DNA from: Aquanectria penicillioides
Lineage: Eukaryota; Ascomycota; Sordariomycetes; Hypocreales; Nectriaceae
Reading direction: 5' to 3'
NCBI GenBank assembly: GCA_003415625.1
Contig: PYIU01000001.1
Coordinates: 4,030,746-4,094,745, forward strand
Length of the DNA stretch: 64,000 nucleotides
Under the pieces are notes generated by a model. The model worked only from the letters and a program-made list of their open reading frames with translations, had not been told where the DNA came from and searched no databases. The position numbers were made by a program, and so were the translations under genes. Numbering within the stretch: position 1 is the first letter of the stretch; each line of letters starts with the position of its first letter. Shown one piece after another: positions 44,097 through 54,617 of this stretch.

Positions 44097-44137
44097 GATT
44101 TTGCACTCGTGCAAACATTAGCTAATGTGCGACCGTA
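44097..44137 (-). repeat. right terminal inverted repeat (41 bp)
   Basis: Exact reverse complement of the left repeat, immediately followed by CAATT. Confidence 0.95.
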
Positions 44138-44910
44138 CAATTGCTAGGTGTCCGTCATTTGATTCCCCACCCGTGCGGTTCCACAATCATTGGAATCCCA
44201 TGCGACTTTGTAAACAATTCCATTTTGCTTCATTGATCTACGACATTTATGCAGGATAGCGCCAAGGAAAGCATACTGATACCGTCTCGAATGCGAGCGT
44301 GCGTTTTGAATGACGCCGAGCTGTCGGGTTAAGCTTGATGCATGACATCACCATGGGGCGCAAACCAACTTCTCAAGCCCGACCAGCCCCCGGCCAATGC
44401 CAACTAGGAGAGCTATCAATTGGCCACGATGCCACCCCGCAGGGGCAAGAATTGTTCTCCGGGGAAATCAAACCGTCTGTCAAAGGTATCTGGCCTATCA
44501 ATCTTCTCAAGAGGTGGTTCTTGCTTTGACTAGTGCCACCTAAAATAGAGCATGACTCGCTGCTCCCTCCTCGACCAGCGCCGGTGACATCGGCCCTTTC
44601 CAGACCTTCACCAAATAAGGAGCACAAGGGTTGCTATTGACAGTCTCTCCAGATCTACGTTTTTGGGGTCCGTCTTACCCCCGAGACGGGCTCCATGACG
44701 ACTGCCAAGTGCAGAAATGAACATTGGTCTTGCCAGCCACGCCGTGCCCGTGTGGCAGCTGCATGACTGAACACAGCGATGCACTTCGACCTTCGGTGTG
44801 GGTTCTCAGGTCTCTCAACCGCAGCAATAGAATAAAGATCCGCAATCCCTCTCACCGGCAGTCTGTTATCCAGCTTACCCTTCCCACCTCCCGAGATAGG
44901 TTTGGAAATC
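44138..44910. promoter_or_regulatory. upstream region of the sugar transporter
   Basis: 773 bp between the inverted-repeat element and the transporter start. No supported gene. The element therefore sits within promoter distance of the transporter. Confidence 0.4.
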
Positions 44911-46734
44911 ATGCTGGGGAAACTGTACGTTATCCCTCCCTTGGCACTTGGCCTGTTCGGCGCCTTGTCTTAGACGTCATGTTAATGCTAGGGCAAGGCT
45001 AACAAAGGATCCTATTCAGATCTGTCAAAATCAATGGCGCCCACTGTGGCGCTGAGGCCCTCATCCTGGGCGTCACCACGTCCATAGGAGGCTTCCTCTT
45101 CGGCTACGACACGGGCCAAATTTCAGGGATCCTGCTCTTCCAGGACTTTACAGACCGATTCGCACAGACAAACCCTGATGGCACCAAAGACTGGAAGCCT
45201 ATCACCCAGTCCATACTCGTCTCTCTTATCAGCATCGGGTGTCTCATCGGGGCCCTGTCTGGTGCCTAGTATGTCCACTTAATCACCGTTGATGCTGTCG
45301 AGGCAATTGACTAACAGTTCTCAGCACAGCTGACTGGTGGGGCCGTCGCAAAAGTTTGAGCTTTGGGGTCGTCATGTTCATCATTGGTAACGTCATTCAG
45401 ATCACGGCGATGAATTCCTGGGTTCATATGATGATGGGTCGCTTCGTCGCTGGTCTTGGAGTCGGTAATCTCTCCGTCGGGGTTCCCATGTTCCAGTCAG
45501 AGTGCTCCCCGCGACAGATTCGTGGTGCCGTGGTTGCTTCCTACCAGCTTATGATCACTTTCGGCATTCTTGTGTCCAACATTGTCAACTATGGCGTTCG
45601 CAACATTGAGGAATCCGATGCATCGTGGCGCATTGTTATCGGCTTGGGCGTCGCATTCTCGCTTCCTCTTGGCATTGGCATCCTATGCGTTCCCGAGTCC
45701 CCCAGATGGCTGGCAAGTAAAAGCAATTGGGAAGCAGCACGTGTATCCATGGCTCGACTCCGCGGATTGAAGGACGACCCTCACAGCACAATTGTGGAAG
45801 ATGACCTTAACGAAATGAAGGAGATTCTGGAGAAGGAACGTCGAGTTGGCCAGGGCAGCTGGGCTGAGTGCTTCAACCCCAACACCAACATTCCCAAGCT
45901 GGTCTACCGAACATTCCTTGGCATGGGAATTCATTTTCTACAGCAATGGACCGGCGTCAACTACTTCTTCTATTATGGAGCCACCATCTTCAAGTCTGCT
46001 GGTATTGACGACCCAATCTTAACGCAGCTAATTCTCGGCGCAGTCAACGTTGCGATGACATTTTATGGCCTGTACGTGGTTGAGAAATATGGCCGTCGAT
46101 GGCCACTATTCCTTGGTGCTTTGTGGCAGGCTATCTGGCTTCTAGTCTTTGCGTCTGTTGGTACTGCTCTTGATCCTGAAGGAAATCAGGCAGTTGGAAT
46201 TGTCATGATTGTGGCAGCTTGCATGTTTATCGCTTCGTTTGCTGGTACATGGGGTCCTATTTGTTGGGTTGTCATTGGCGAAACATTTCCTCTCCGCACT
46301 CGAGCCAAACAGGCATCTCTTGCGACGGCAAGCAATTGGCTCGGGAATTGTAAGTGCCTCGAGAACTTGAGACGAAACCGCTCACTAACCCAGCTTTAGT
46401 CATGATTGGATTTCTCACTCCTCTTGCTGATGACGGAATCTCGTACGCGTACGGGTTTGTCTTCTTCGGCACCAACCTCGCAGCAGCCCTTCTAGTCTGG
46501 TTCTTCCTCTATGAATCTCAGGCACTCAGCTTGGAAAATGTCGATCTCATGTACAGTGAAGACGGCCTGAAGCCCTGGACAAGCTCCAAGTGGACCCCTC
46601 CAGGTTATATGACACGGGAGCAACGAGATGGCGACCACTTCAGAAGAATCAGTGCTGCGGGCATTGACCACAGCATCGAGAAGCACAGAGATAGCGACGC
46701 CTCTCCTATTTATTCAAGGACGGAGTCGGTTTAA
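44911..46734 (+). CDS. MFS sugar (hexose) transporter
   Basis: Twelve-helix plasma-membrane sugar/H+ symporter or facilitator of the Sugar_tr family, 540 residues. Exons are 44911-44924, 45020-45268, 45325-46349 and 46400-46734, with consistent phases. The tiny first exon encodes MLGK. Exon 2 contains GGFLFGYDTGQISGIL. The exon 2-3 junction builds SGAYTADWWGRRKS with the G-R-R/K loop signature. PESPRWL follows helix 6. QQWTGVNYFFYYGATIF is the helix 7 signature, and GPICWVVIGETFPLRTRAKQ (helix 10 and the P-x-x-x-R-x-(K/R) motif) is clear. The C-terminal tail is polar, as in hexose carriers. The start at 44911 is the least certain part. Substrate is probably a hexose, by similarity to RGT2/HXT-type proteins. 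Confidence 0.9.
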
Positions 46735-47176
46735 GGTTTACGATGAGATGAGGAACGTGTGGGCGTAAAGATCATGCTCATGGCAGTATCCCTACGATAG
46801 CATTATCCCAATAGTCGATGAATGACAGGCAAAACTTGATGAAACTCGATTTCGCCCCTTTTGTGAAGACAGTGACAGCTCATTCTGCCGAATTTGACTG
46901 GTCTACAGGATGAATTTCCTTAGGCCTGGATTTTATCTCATCTGTCCTTTCAGGACATGCCAATGCTCTGCGTAACTTAGAAGTCTCAAGGAGTTGGCTC
47001 CTCTAGGGTAGTGGCACAGACCAGCAATGGCGCCACTGCTGCCTGGTGCTAATTTCACATCATGAAACAACACGGATTTATTTAGCTTCCTGACGATATT
47101 TTGAACCTTTCAAGTGCTTGCCCTGCACGAGATGATGGAATCGAGTTTCCACAACTGTCGCAAATAACCGAATCCA
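46735..47176. other. intergenic
   Basis: 3' flank of the transporter and 5' flank of the archaemetzincin. Nothing supported. Confidence 0.45.
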
Positions 47177-48541
47177 ATGAAGCGGTGTGCTCACACCAAT
47201 GTTTACACTGACTGTAGCCCGGCTGCGGCTGCGGCTGGGTTCACGCGTCCACCCATTGACAAACGCCTAGCAGCGGTAACGGCGTCCGGCAGACGCACAA
47301 CTGAACAGCTTGCAACACATAGGGAGGCTATGAGCAATGAGTGGAGCTTCCCTGGCCCTTTAGTGCTCCCTGGGGACGATTTGAGCGAGGATCCTGAATA
47401 CCCGCCTCAAAGCCACAAGTCTTGGCTGACGTACAACAAGAAGATGCCAATCACGCCTGGCAGAAAGGCAATTTATGTTGTATCGCCACCGGAAACCGGA
47501 TCTGATGTGAAATCGTTGATGAAGGCCTGGGAGAAGCCTCATGTGCCCGCAGATTTCGCCACGCCAGATGTTCCTGTGGGAACCACTCCGCCGACGACTG
47601 ATGATATTTGTGACTACTTGCGTGCATTTTATCACCTTATGGACATCAAAAAGCACGATGGGAAGTTTAAGTGGCAGAGATGGGACTCTCAGGCTTCAAG
47701 GGCAGGGCAGAAATATATTGGCCTGGTGACTCCTGAGCCTTCTGAGGAACTCTTTCGCATTAGGTATCGTGAGTCGCTAGATGGCATCGTAAAGATGCAA
47801 GTCAATTTAAACGACGTTTTGGATGCCCTGATAGACCGTGTTCCATCCGATGCGTATGCAATCGTGATGCTCACAGACTATGACCTGTACGAAGATGATG
47901 ACGACGACTTCTGCTGCGGCAGAGCGTACGGCGAGAGCCGGATTGCCATTGTTTCGTCGTTTCGATACCACCCCGCCTTGGACGTATACTCGGATATCTC
48001 GATTGACCACATGTGGCCGGCATCTCACTGCAGAAACTACGTGGATGCATTGTGCACCTTGGGCAAACGACAAGCCAAACGCGCCAAAACGTCAAACGCT
48101 ACAGCGCCCCCTCGCGAATCTACCCTCATTGCAGCATTGAGCTCGTATAAGAGTGTACCCAAACCAAAAACTAGGGATGAATTTGCTGGCATGTGGTTCT
48201 CTCGCGTCGCGCGCACTATATCTCACGAGCTCGGCCACTGTCTGGGTCTGGACCACTGCGTCTACTACGCGTGCGTCATGCAGGGAACCGCGGGCATGGC
48301 AGAAGATGTTAGACAGCCGCCCTATGTTTGTCCTGTTTGTCTGAGCAAGATTTCAAAGGGCCTGTACGCGCATGTCGGGTCTGGCGTAGTTGTGAACCTG
48401 CAGCGAGACTACATCAAACAACGGTACATGGCGCTGCGTGACTTTTGCGAGAACTGGACTCACGTGTCCATGTTTGCCGCATACAAGGCTTGGATAGAGA
48501 AGAGACTGGAGGAAAATGAGGCGGGAGAAAGCATGATGTAA
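47177..48541 (+). CDS. archaemetzincin-type metallopeptidase (M54)
   Basis: Zinc peptidase of the archaelysin/AMZ family. The frame is up to 454 residues in one exon, with a likely start at MSNEWSFPG (Met 52, 47330). The signature H-E-x-x-H-x-x-G-x-x-H-C-x4-C-x-M is complete: HELGHCLGLDHCVYYACVMQ beginning at His 350, followed by CPVC about twenty residues later. The motif's cysteines would bind a second, structural zinc ion. An acidic patch, DLYEDDDDDFCCGRAYGESR, and the IVSSFRYHP region upstream fit the family fold. Archaemetzincins occur in archaea, vertebrates and patchily in fungi. Physiological substrates are unknown. No signal peptide, so probably intracellular. Intact. Confidence 0.92.
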   Translation: MKRCAHTNVYTDCSPAAAAAGFTRPPIDKRLAAVTASGRRTTEQLATHREAMSNEWSFPGPLVLPGDDLSEDPEYPPQSHKSWLTYNKKMPITPGRKAIYVVSPPETGSDVKSLMKAWEKPHVPADFATPDVPVGTTPPTTDDICDYLRAFYHLMDIKKHDGKFKWQRWDSQASRAGQKYIGLVTPEPSEELFRIRYRESLDGIVKMQVNLNDVLDALIDRVPSDAYAIVMLTDYDLYEDDDDDFCCGRAYGESRIAIVSSFRYHPALDVYSDISIDHMWPASHCRNYVDALCTLGKRQAKRAKTSNATAPPRESTLIAALSSYKSVPKPKTRDEFAGMWFSRVARTISHELGHCLGLDHCVYYACVMQGTAGMAEDVRQPPYVCPVCLSKISKGLYAHVGSGVVVNLQRDYIKQRYMALRDFCENWTHVSMFAAYKAWIEKRLEENEAGESMM

Positions 48542-48828
48542 TAAAGGTCGTCGTATGTGCGGGCGTTTGGGTGATTGGGCCAAAGTAAACAGAAATGGCT
48601 GACCGACGATGGTCGTTTGTCTGCACAAAGCGCCTTCTCTCCCGTTTGCTGTGCAGATGCCGCCAACAAACAGGCCTGAAACAATGCTCGCCTTTCGACG
48701 GGCGGGCGGACCGCAGATATTTACATCTTTTCTTAAGCCCTCATGCTTAACGTGTTCTTTAACTGATTGCCGAGATCATTGACGCTTTCAACTCCTCAAC
48801 CACCAACGAATCTGCGAATAGTTTCGTC

Positions 48829-49644
48829 ATGTCCCCACAAGCTTCGCCTAAATTCACCCCTTCACTATTGACAGTGCCACCGTGCTCGTATCCTGGCTGC
48901 AAGCGAGCACCTAGGACTGATGGCGTTCAGCAACAATGTCTTAGGTGCAAGTCTGCCTACTGCTCTCGAGGCTGTCGCAGATCAGACGAGAAACGCCACT
49001 GTAAAATCTGCAAGCAACTTGCGAAAGGAGTCATTCCGCCAGCCGACCTTGACTCGCGACACTTCATCGGCAAGCCTGACCCAAAGTCCAGCCGGTGGAG
49101 TCCCCCCAAGGGGCTCGAAGGGCCCATCTCAGTTCCGTTTACTCAACTCCAGAAGCGAACCTGGTTGTACGACCGACCAGTAACCGACGTATACAAAATA
49201 CTCATCGACGCCTACCGCCTTCGCATCGAGGATGAATCAGTCTTAGACAACAAAATTGACCCGGAGAGTATTTATGGAGGCCACGCGACTGGGATCCCCA
49301 GCTTTCGACAGTTTGTGGACCTTGCAACTGCCAGAGATGGCCTCATGCCTAGGTGGTGGAATGATTGGAGGAGAACTGATTGCGAAAAGATGGCTCTGGA
49401 GCCCGAAGAGCCAAAATGGCATAGGCTTTGCGAAAAGATCAACGAGAAACTTATTGCTGAGCATTACGGAGACCCAACCTTTCCAACACAACTTCGCATA
49501 TTTGCCGAAGCCGTATGTGGCAATGGCACCGGAGGGTTCTCACACGGCCGGACCATGAGAGAAATGGCGTTTGCAGAGGCCATTATGGGCAGGTTTAGTA
49601 GTCAACAAGACCCCAAGGCCAAGAAGAAGGCCGCGGGCGGTTGA
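48829..49644 (+). CDS. MYND zinc-finger protein
   Basis: Protein of 271 residues, one exon. An N-terminal MYND finger (about residues 19-62) has the ordered ligands C-YPG-C, C-LR-C, C-SRG-C and H-C-K-I-C, in the segments CSYPGCKRAP, CLRCKSAYCSRGCRRSD and KRHCKICKQL. The remaining 200 residues have no named domain but show a compact charged fold with KPDPKSSRWSPPKGLEGP, WWNDWRRTDCEKMAL and a basic C-terminus KAKKKAAGG. MYND fingers bind proline-rich partners. Fungal single-MYND proteins of this kind are mostly uncharacterised. It follows the archaemetzincin in the same direction with 287 bp between, long enough for its own promoter. Confidence 0.88.
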   Translation: MSPQASPKFTPSLLTVPPCSYPGCKRAPRTDGVQQQCLRCKSAYCSRGCRRSDEKRHCKICKQLAKGVIPPADLDSRHFIGKPDPKSSRWSPPKGLEGPISVPFTQLQKRTWLYDRPVTDVYKILIDAYRLRIEDESVLDNKIDPESIYGGHATGIPSFRQFVDLATARDGLMPRWWNDWRRTDCEKMALEPEEPKWHRLCEKINEKLIAEHYGDPTFPTQLRIFAEAVCGNGTGGFSHGRTMREMAFAEAIMGRFSSQQDPKAKKKAAGG

Positions 49645-50338
49645 AACAGAACTTTCGTAGGACTAGATGACTATTCCAGAAGGATGAGTTTCGGCTGGGT
49701 GCTGGGATCAGACTTGTGTCCCGTCTTTGTACGTGTAGCAAGTTTCTCTAGCAACAGGTTGGGCGCATGAGGATGAAGCAGGCTGTCAGAGCCTTATCGG
49801 GAATGATGTTTTCATTAGCTTGCGTGGAAACTCTCTTCAATAAAGAGGAGCAAGACGCAATATCGGGCCCACTCGGTACAAATGAGACCTTGACAAGCGT
49901 TGGGCCGTTGACGGAAATCTCGGATCGCATCGGTTGATCGGCCTCCGCGGTATGCACCAGTTGAACAAGCGGCTAACTCTAGTACTTGAGCCGAAACCGA
50001 CAATGCCATTGACCCTTCTTAGCAGGAGCAATTGCACGATAGAGCTTGGGTCCTGGCCTTGTTACATATGCATATCTCGTTGATAGTTGCCGGACCTATA
50101 TCTAGAGTCCGAGCCGCGGCGGCGGCGTCAATCGCCTGCCTCATCAGGACCAACAGGCGGGCCCTGCTGCGCTTCGTCGGCGTCGGCAGACAGGCTGTCT
50201 CGGATAGCCTCGATGGTGTGCTTATCGCAACCCCCCGCCTTGGTTACAAATCCTCGGCTCGTTCTCCCCTCGAGCCATTGCCCAACTGCCAAGCTCTCGT
50301 GGTTCGTTGAGAGCACTTCGTTCGAAAGACAATTGATC
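49645..50338. other. intergenic
   Basis: Nothing supported. Overlapping short frames near 50032-50340 are the 5' leader of the peptidase. Confidence 0.45.
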
Positions 50339-52149
50339 ATGGCGCTAAAGCAGTTTTCCTCCCTCCTCGCAGGCGTCGCCGGAGTCTCCGCGTTTGTGTC
50401 GGCGCCGATCGGAGGTACTTACCAGAAGCCGCTAGGCCAGGATGCGGCGATAACCAGCTTCAAGTGCGACCTACCTCCAGTTCTAACGCCGAGCGCTGAT
50501 GGATTGCCCTCCGGCCAGAGCCTTTTCTCTTCCCACGAGGCTCTTCTCAGGCAGGTGAAGCGACACCAGGCCATTGTGCAGGTGCCGTCAATTTGCTACG
50601 ATGATCTGGGTGAGATTGGCGAGGACGAGCGCTGGGCGCCTTTCTATGACCTCCATGACGTGCTTGCCAAGACATATCCCGCTCTGTAAGTGGCCACGAT
50701 CAAGAGGATAGGCGATAGAAACTCGTGCTGACCACCACTACCAGTCACAAGCGCGCACAGTTAGACAAGATCAATACCTTTGGCCTTGTTTATACTATTG
50801 GAGGCTCAGATCCCTCCCTCAAACCTGTCCTTCTCGCAGCCCATCAGGACGTAGTCCCTGTAGCAGATGCTTCGACATGGACGCACCCCCCCTTCGATGC
50901 CTACTTTGACGGTGAGTGGATCTGGGGCCGAGGAGCCTCAGACGACAAGAATAGCTTGACAGCTCTTCTGTCTGCCGTGGAAGCTCTCCTCTCTAACCCC
51001 GACTGGTCGCCTACGCGCACTTTTATCCTTGCCTTTGGCTTCGATGAAGAGTGCTCGGGCTACCGTGGAGCTGGCAAAATTAGCGAGTTCCTGACTGAAA
51101 AGTATGGCGACGACGGCATCGCTTTGATTCTCGACGAGGGTGGTCTGGGCATGCAGCTCCTGGGCGACACCCTCTATGTCCTCCCTTCGGTCATGGAGAA
51201 GGGCCACATCGACATCTGGGCCGAGCTCCATGTTACCGGAGGACACAGCTCCATCCCATTCCCCCACACAGGCATCGGAATCGCCTCCGAGATTGTCACT
51301 GCCCTCGAATCCCGCCCCTACAAGCCCCAAATCCAAAAGGATAGCCCCGTGTATAACCATCTCATCTGCATTGCCCGTTACACGCCCGAGGAGGCGCCCG
51401 AAATCACCGAGCTCTTGAAGAAGGACGACCTAGAACAGCTCACCGCTGTTTTCGTTGAGTTCAACGATGCATCGAGGTACATGGTCCAGACCTCGCAGGC
51501 CATTGACTACATTGCAGGCGGACAGAAAATTAACGCCATGCCGGAGGTCGTGACCATCGGCATCAACTATCGCGTGGCTCCCCAGGACGGAATCCTCAAG
51601 GTCAAGCACACGTTTGTCAAGAACATCGAGCTGGTGGTGCAAAAGTATAACCTGACGGTCAAGGCCTTTGAAGATGACCAAGACTATGTCGCGTTCGTCT
51701 CCGAGTTTCCCTCGGGCGACTTTGCCGCGGCCACATCTGAGGTTGACTACTACCACGGGACCTTGGTGCTTCGCAGCGACCAGGGATCTGAGGTCACGGC
51801 AGTATCGCCGACTAGCGGCCCAATCTGGGACATCTTCTCTGGTACGATCCAGAACACGTTTGCCTTTGAGGGCGGCAGAGTGGTGCCGGTGGGAGAAACT
51901 ATGAATGGAAACACTGACACCCGGCATTACCTGGGTAAGAACCCCCCACCCCTTCCCAGAATCGTAAGATTTACTGACGTCGGCCGTGCTGCAGATCTGT
52001 CCAAGCACATCTATCGATTCACACCCACTCGGCAGCGTGGGTCGGAGAATATCCACACGATTGACGAGCGCATGAGGATGGATTCTCACATGGACATGGT
52101 CCAGTTTTACTATGATCTGATCCGCAACTTCGACACTGCCGGGTTTTAA
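50339..52149 (+). CDS. M20-family Gly-X carboxypeptidase (Cps1-like)
   Basis: Zinc carboxypeptidase of family M20A, related to yeast vacuolar carboxypeptidase S. Exons are 50339-50685, 50745-51934 and 51995-52149. The N-terminus (MALKQFSSLLAGVAGVSAFV) is a signal peptide or membrane anchor, so the protein enters the secretory pathway or vacuole. Metal ligands and catalytic residues lie in LLAAHQDVVPV (His, Asp), GRGASDDKNS (bridging Asp), FGFDEECSG (catalytic Glu and ligand Glu) and LILDEGG. The dimerisation-domain His is in VTGGHSSIPFPHTG. The last ligand is in DLSKHIYRFTP, placed by splicing intron 2, which is 60 nt with no stop. Length about 560 residues, as expected. Confidence 0.92.
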
Positions 52150-54617
52150 AACAGGTGATGGAACGGATCATGTGTTCTCGTATCGGGACCGTGTGGCCTG
52201 TCGGGGATATGATCAGCCGGCCTCGCCTACTTGGCTAATAGAGCGGGCTCCGATCTCCGTTCTTCGGAGACGGCAGAGGTAGCTAGAGGAAGATATGATA
52301 TATCATCATCAAGCTTAACGGACATGAGGCTCATTTGCTTTCAATGCGACCATCAGCCCTAGGCCCTCTCTCTTCCACCCCCTTGACCGAACGCCTCACC
52401 TGTGGCCTCACCCAATGCATTTCAAGCTACCCGATCCACTGTAACCGCCGAAGCCTAGCAATATTGTTAATGTGAAAAAGCAAAACACCAGACCAAAAAC
52501 AAAAAAAAATCTCCAGTCCCATCAAGCCTGCCGGTACCCGGTTCAACCATATTAGCCTATCCGGAGCGCAGAAAAGAAAAACTTCGTTCCGTCCCGTGTC
52601 CCAAAGAACAACCTGATTTTGTTAAAAAAAAATAAAAAAAAATGGAGCCCTCTCATCCAGTCAGCCCGTTGTGCGACTGCTTGTGCATCTGCTTGTGCGT
52701 GCGTGTGTGACATGACGATGGAGCACCTAGGCATTTTTTCATACTCTTTCAGTGGCGACCCCCACGCTCCTCTCCCTCCGCCCTTTTCCCAGACATGGGG
52801 CGCCGCCGCCTCCTTCGAACCCTTGCACATTGTGCTTGTGCTTGCAACGGCACGCGGCTTGGCTCTCCACACATTTCTTCTCTTCTCTCCCCCAATTTCC
52901 CAATTGCCGGCCAGTTCACATCTCGCATTTGCGAATCAGCATCCAGGTCCCTGATGGGTCCTCAACCCCCATCGCTGCCCCTCCCCCAAACTCTCCCAGG
53001 ACCTGGGTCACAGGGAGGCTGGTGGCTTTTGTCCCCTTGTTCTTGTCGCCCACGACGCACCCATGTCGAGCTCGACTGTGCATTGAACAAGTGCAAGACG
53101 AAGGAATCAGGCTCCAGAATCGAGAAAACATACAGTAGTAGTGTAGCATAGTAAGTGCGCGAGGCGTCGTAGTGTAAGAATCTCATTCCCGGTCACCGGG
53201 TCTTTCGCCTTACCGTACGTCCTTTTCCCAATTGACGCCTCCCTTGTCCTGAAATGCCCGAGGTCGAGGTAAGACGTGGATCACCGCGACCCCATGCCCC
53301 TGGTCTTGGATGTTCGCCGCCTTTTTGTGAAGTGCCGAATCTTTCGGTACCAGACGTCTGGTCGCGTGGGGGGCTCGCCTCTTCCTTCTGTTGAGCACTT
53401 GACTTAGTCGTCCGTCCCTGAATTCCTCGCTTCTGGAAGTTGCCATCGGAGCAGGACCGAGGAACCTACGAGCGTCACCGAAGTGGTTGTGGATGCGCCG
53501 CATTTGCGTCGTGTTGCGTTGCGGTACTAAGCAAACTAGTTTCGCTGCCCTCTCCATCCTCGCCCGTGGCGGCCTTTTCAACAATTACGAATTGCTCTCC
53601 TCCGACTTGCCCAGCAGAGCAAAAGTGACCCGCATGTCGACCCATAGCGAGGGGGGGCAGGGAGGAACGAAAAAAATCATATTCTAATCCTTGTGATCAG
53701 TCGAATGCGGGGTCTCCGCGTATGTCCAAGCGCTCGGAGGCAAGACTCTGCATTTGGGAAGTCAGTCGGACGGACGCACGAGGGGCACACGACACCACGA
53801 CGCACATCCAGAAACAAACAACACCAGGCAGAATGCACGACGGCTGACTCTGCGCGGTGTCTTTGGACTATCCCGGGTCGAAGTCCGATCGACACCACCA
53901 TCTCGCCATCTTCCCAAAGAATGCAACCTGTCTGTCATGCCTACGCCACATGTCAACGGCCGGGTTTGGAAGCGGCCAGCGTGACGGGTGAGGCGATCAT
54001 GGGGCGGTGCACAGCACAACACAGGGTCGCAGAAGGTCCTCATCCAGGGCTGATTTGCGCCTAGCAAATCTGGTCTCTGGATCCAAAGGGGGTTAAGAAG
54101 AAAAAAAACCTGGAGCCTGGCTTAGCTGTTGTTGGTGGAGCGCCGGATATTTTACCCAGGATGGATGCAACAAGTGTGTGTTCAGTTGGGAAAGACGGCT
54201 TGCAGGTTTTGCGGGGAACGCCAGTTTCGATGGGGTAAAAGCAACCCCAAGACTTCAATAACATTGACAAATATTTTGTGTAGAAAAACGAGACGTTTTT
54301 TTTGTTCCATTCCATCTACTGTACAAATGGCAAGACCAGCACCAGCAAGTAGTGTAGTGTACTGTGCTGTGCCGATGGATGCCCCCATGCTTATGCCCAT
54401 GACCATGCTCATGCCCAACACCAGACGCCGTAGTCTCCACAGTTCCATCGCCATTGTCTTTGCTCCCTCCTCGAGGTATCAATTAATAAAATTCGCATTA
54501 CCGCATCACTGATTGGATGCCGTTCTCTTTTTGCCCGTCCCACACCGGTGTCACTTGGTGCTCCTTTTTTTTTTGTCCTTTTTTGGTTTCGCGTAGCCCT
54601 CGGTTCCCTGTTCGTGC
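52150..54617. other. long gene-poor spacer
   Basis: 2.5 kb without a supported gene. A-rich homopolymers at about 52498-52508 and 52623-52642, then a C-rich plus strand to about 53050. Several overlapping 60-125-codon frames on both strands, none with a domain. At 54375-54420 a short ATGCCC/CATGAC-type imperfect repeat occurs, reading on the minus strand as a His/Gly-rich frame (HEHGHGHKHGG). A non-coding RNA or long UTR cannot be excluded. Confidence 0.4.

Larger units (their letters stand above)
43474..44137. mobile_element. MITE-like element, 664 bp, with 41-bp perfect terminal inverted repeats
   Basis: The left end (43474-43514) begins TACGGTCGCACATTAGCTAA and ends GTGCAAAATC. The right end (44097-44137) is its exact reverse complement over all 41 bases, and the match stops at base 42. 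The pentamer CAATT flanks both ends directly (43469-43473 and 44138-44142) and looks like a target-site duplication. Alternatively the TA at each tip is the duplicated target, as in Tc1/mariner elements. The interior has no long open frame. From about 43670 to 44000 it is very AT-rich and TpA-rich, with many TTAATTAA and TATATA runs, resembling RIP or extreme AT drift, whereas the ends are not degraded. It is non-autonomous if it is a transposon. The family is not one I recognise. Confidence 0.85.

Noticed and set aside
51430..52089. 219-codon minus-strand open frame
   Set aside because: Antisense of the M20 peptidase; no domain.
54129..54512. 127-codon plus-strand frame and His-rich minus frame near 54255-54482
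   Set aside because: Low-complexity ATGCCC-type repeat; neither frame is supported.
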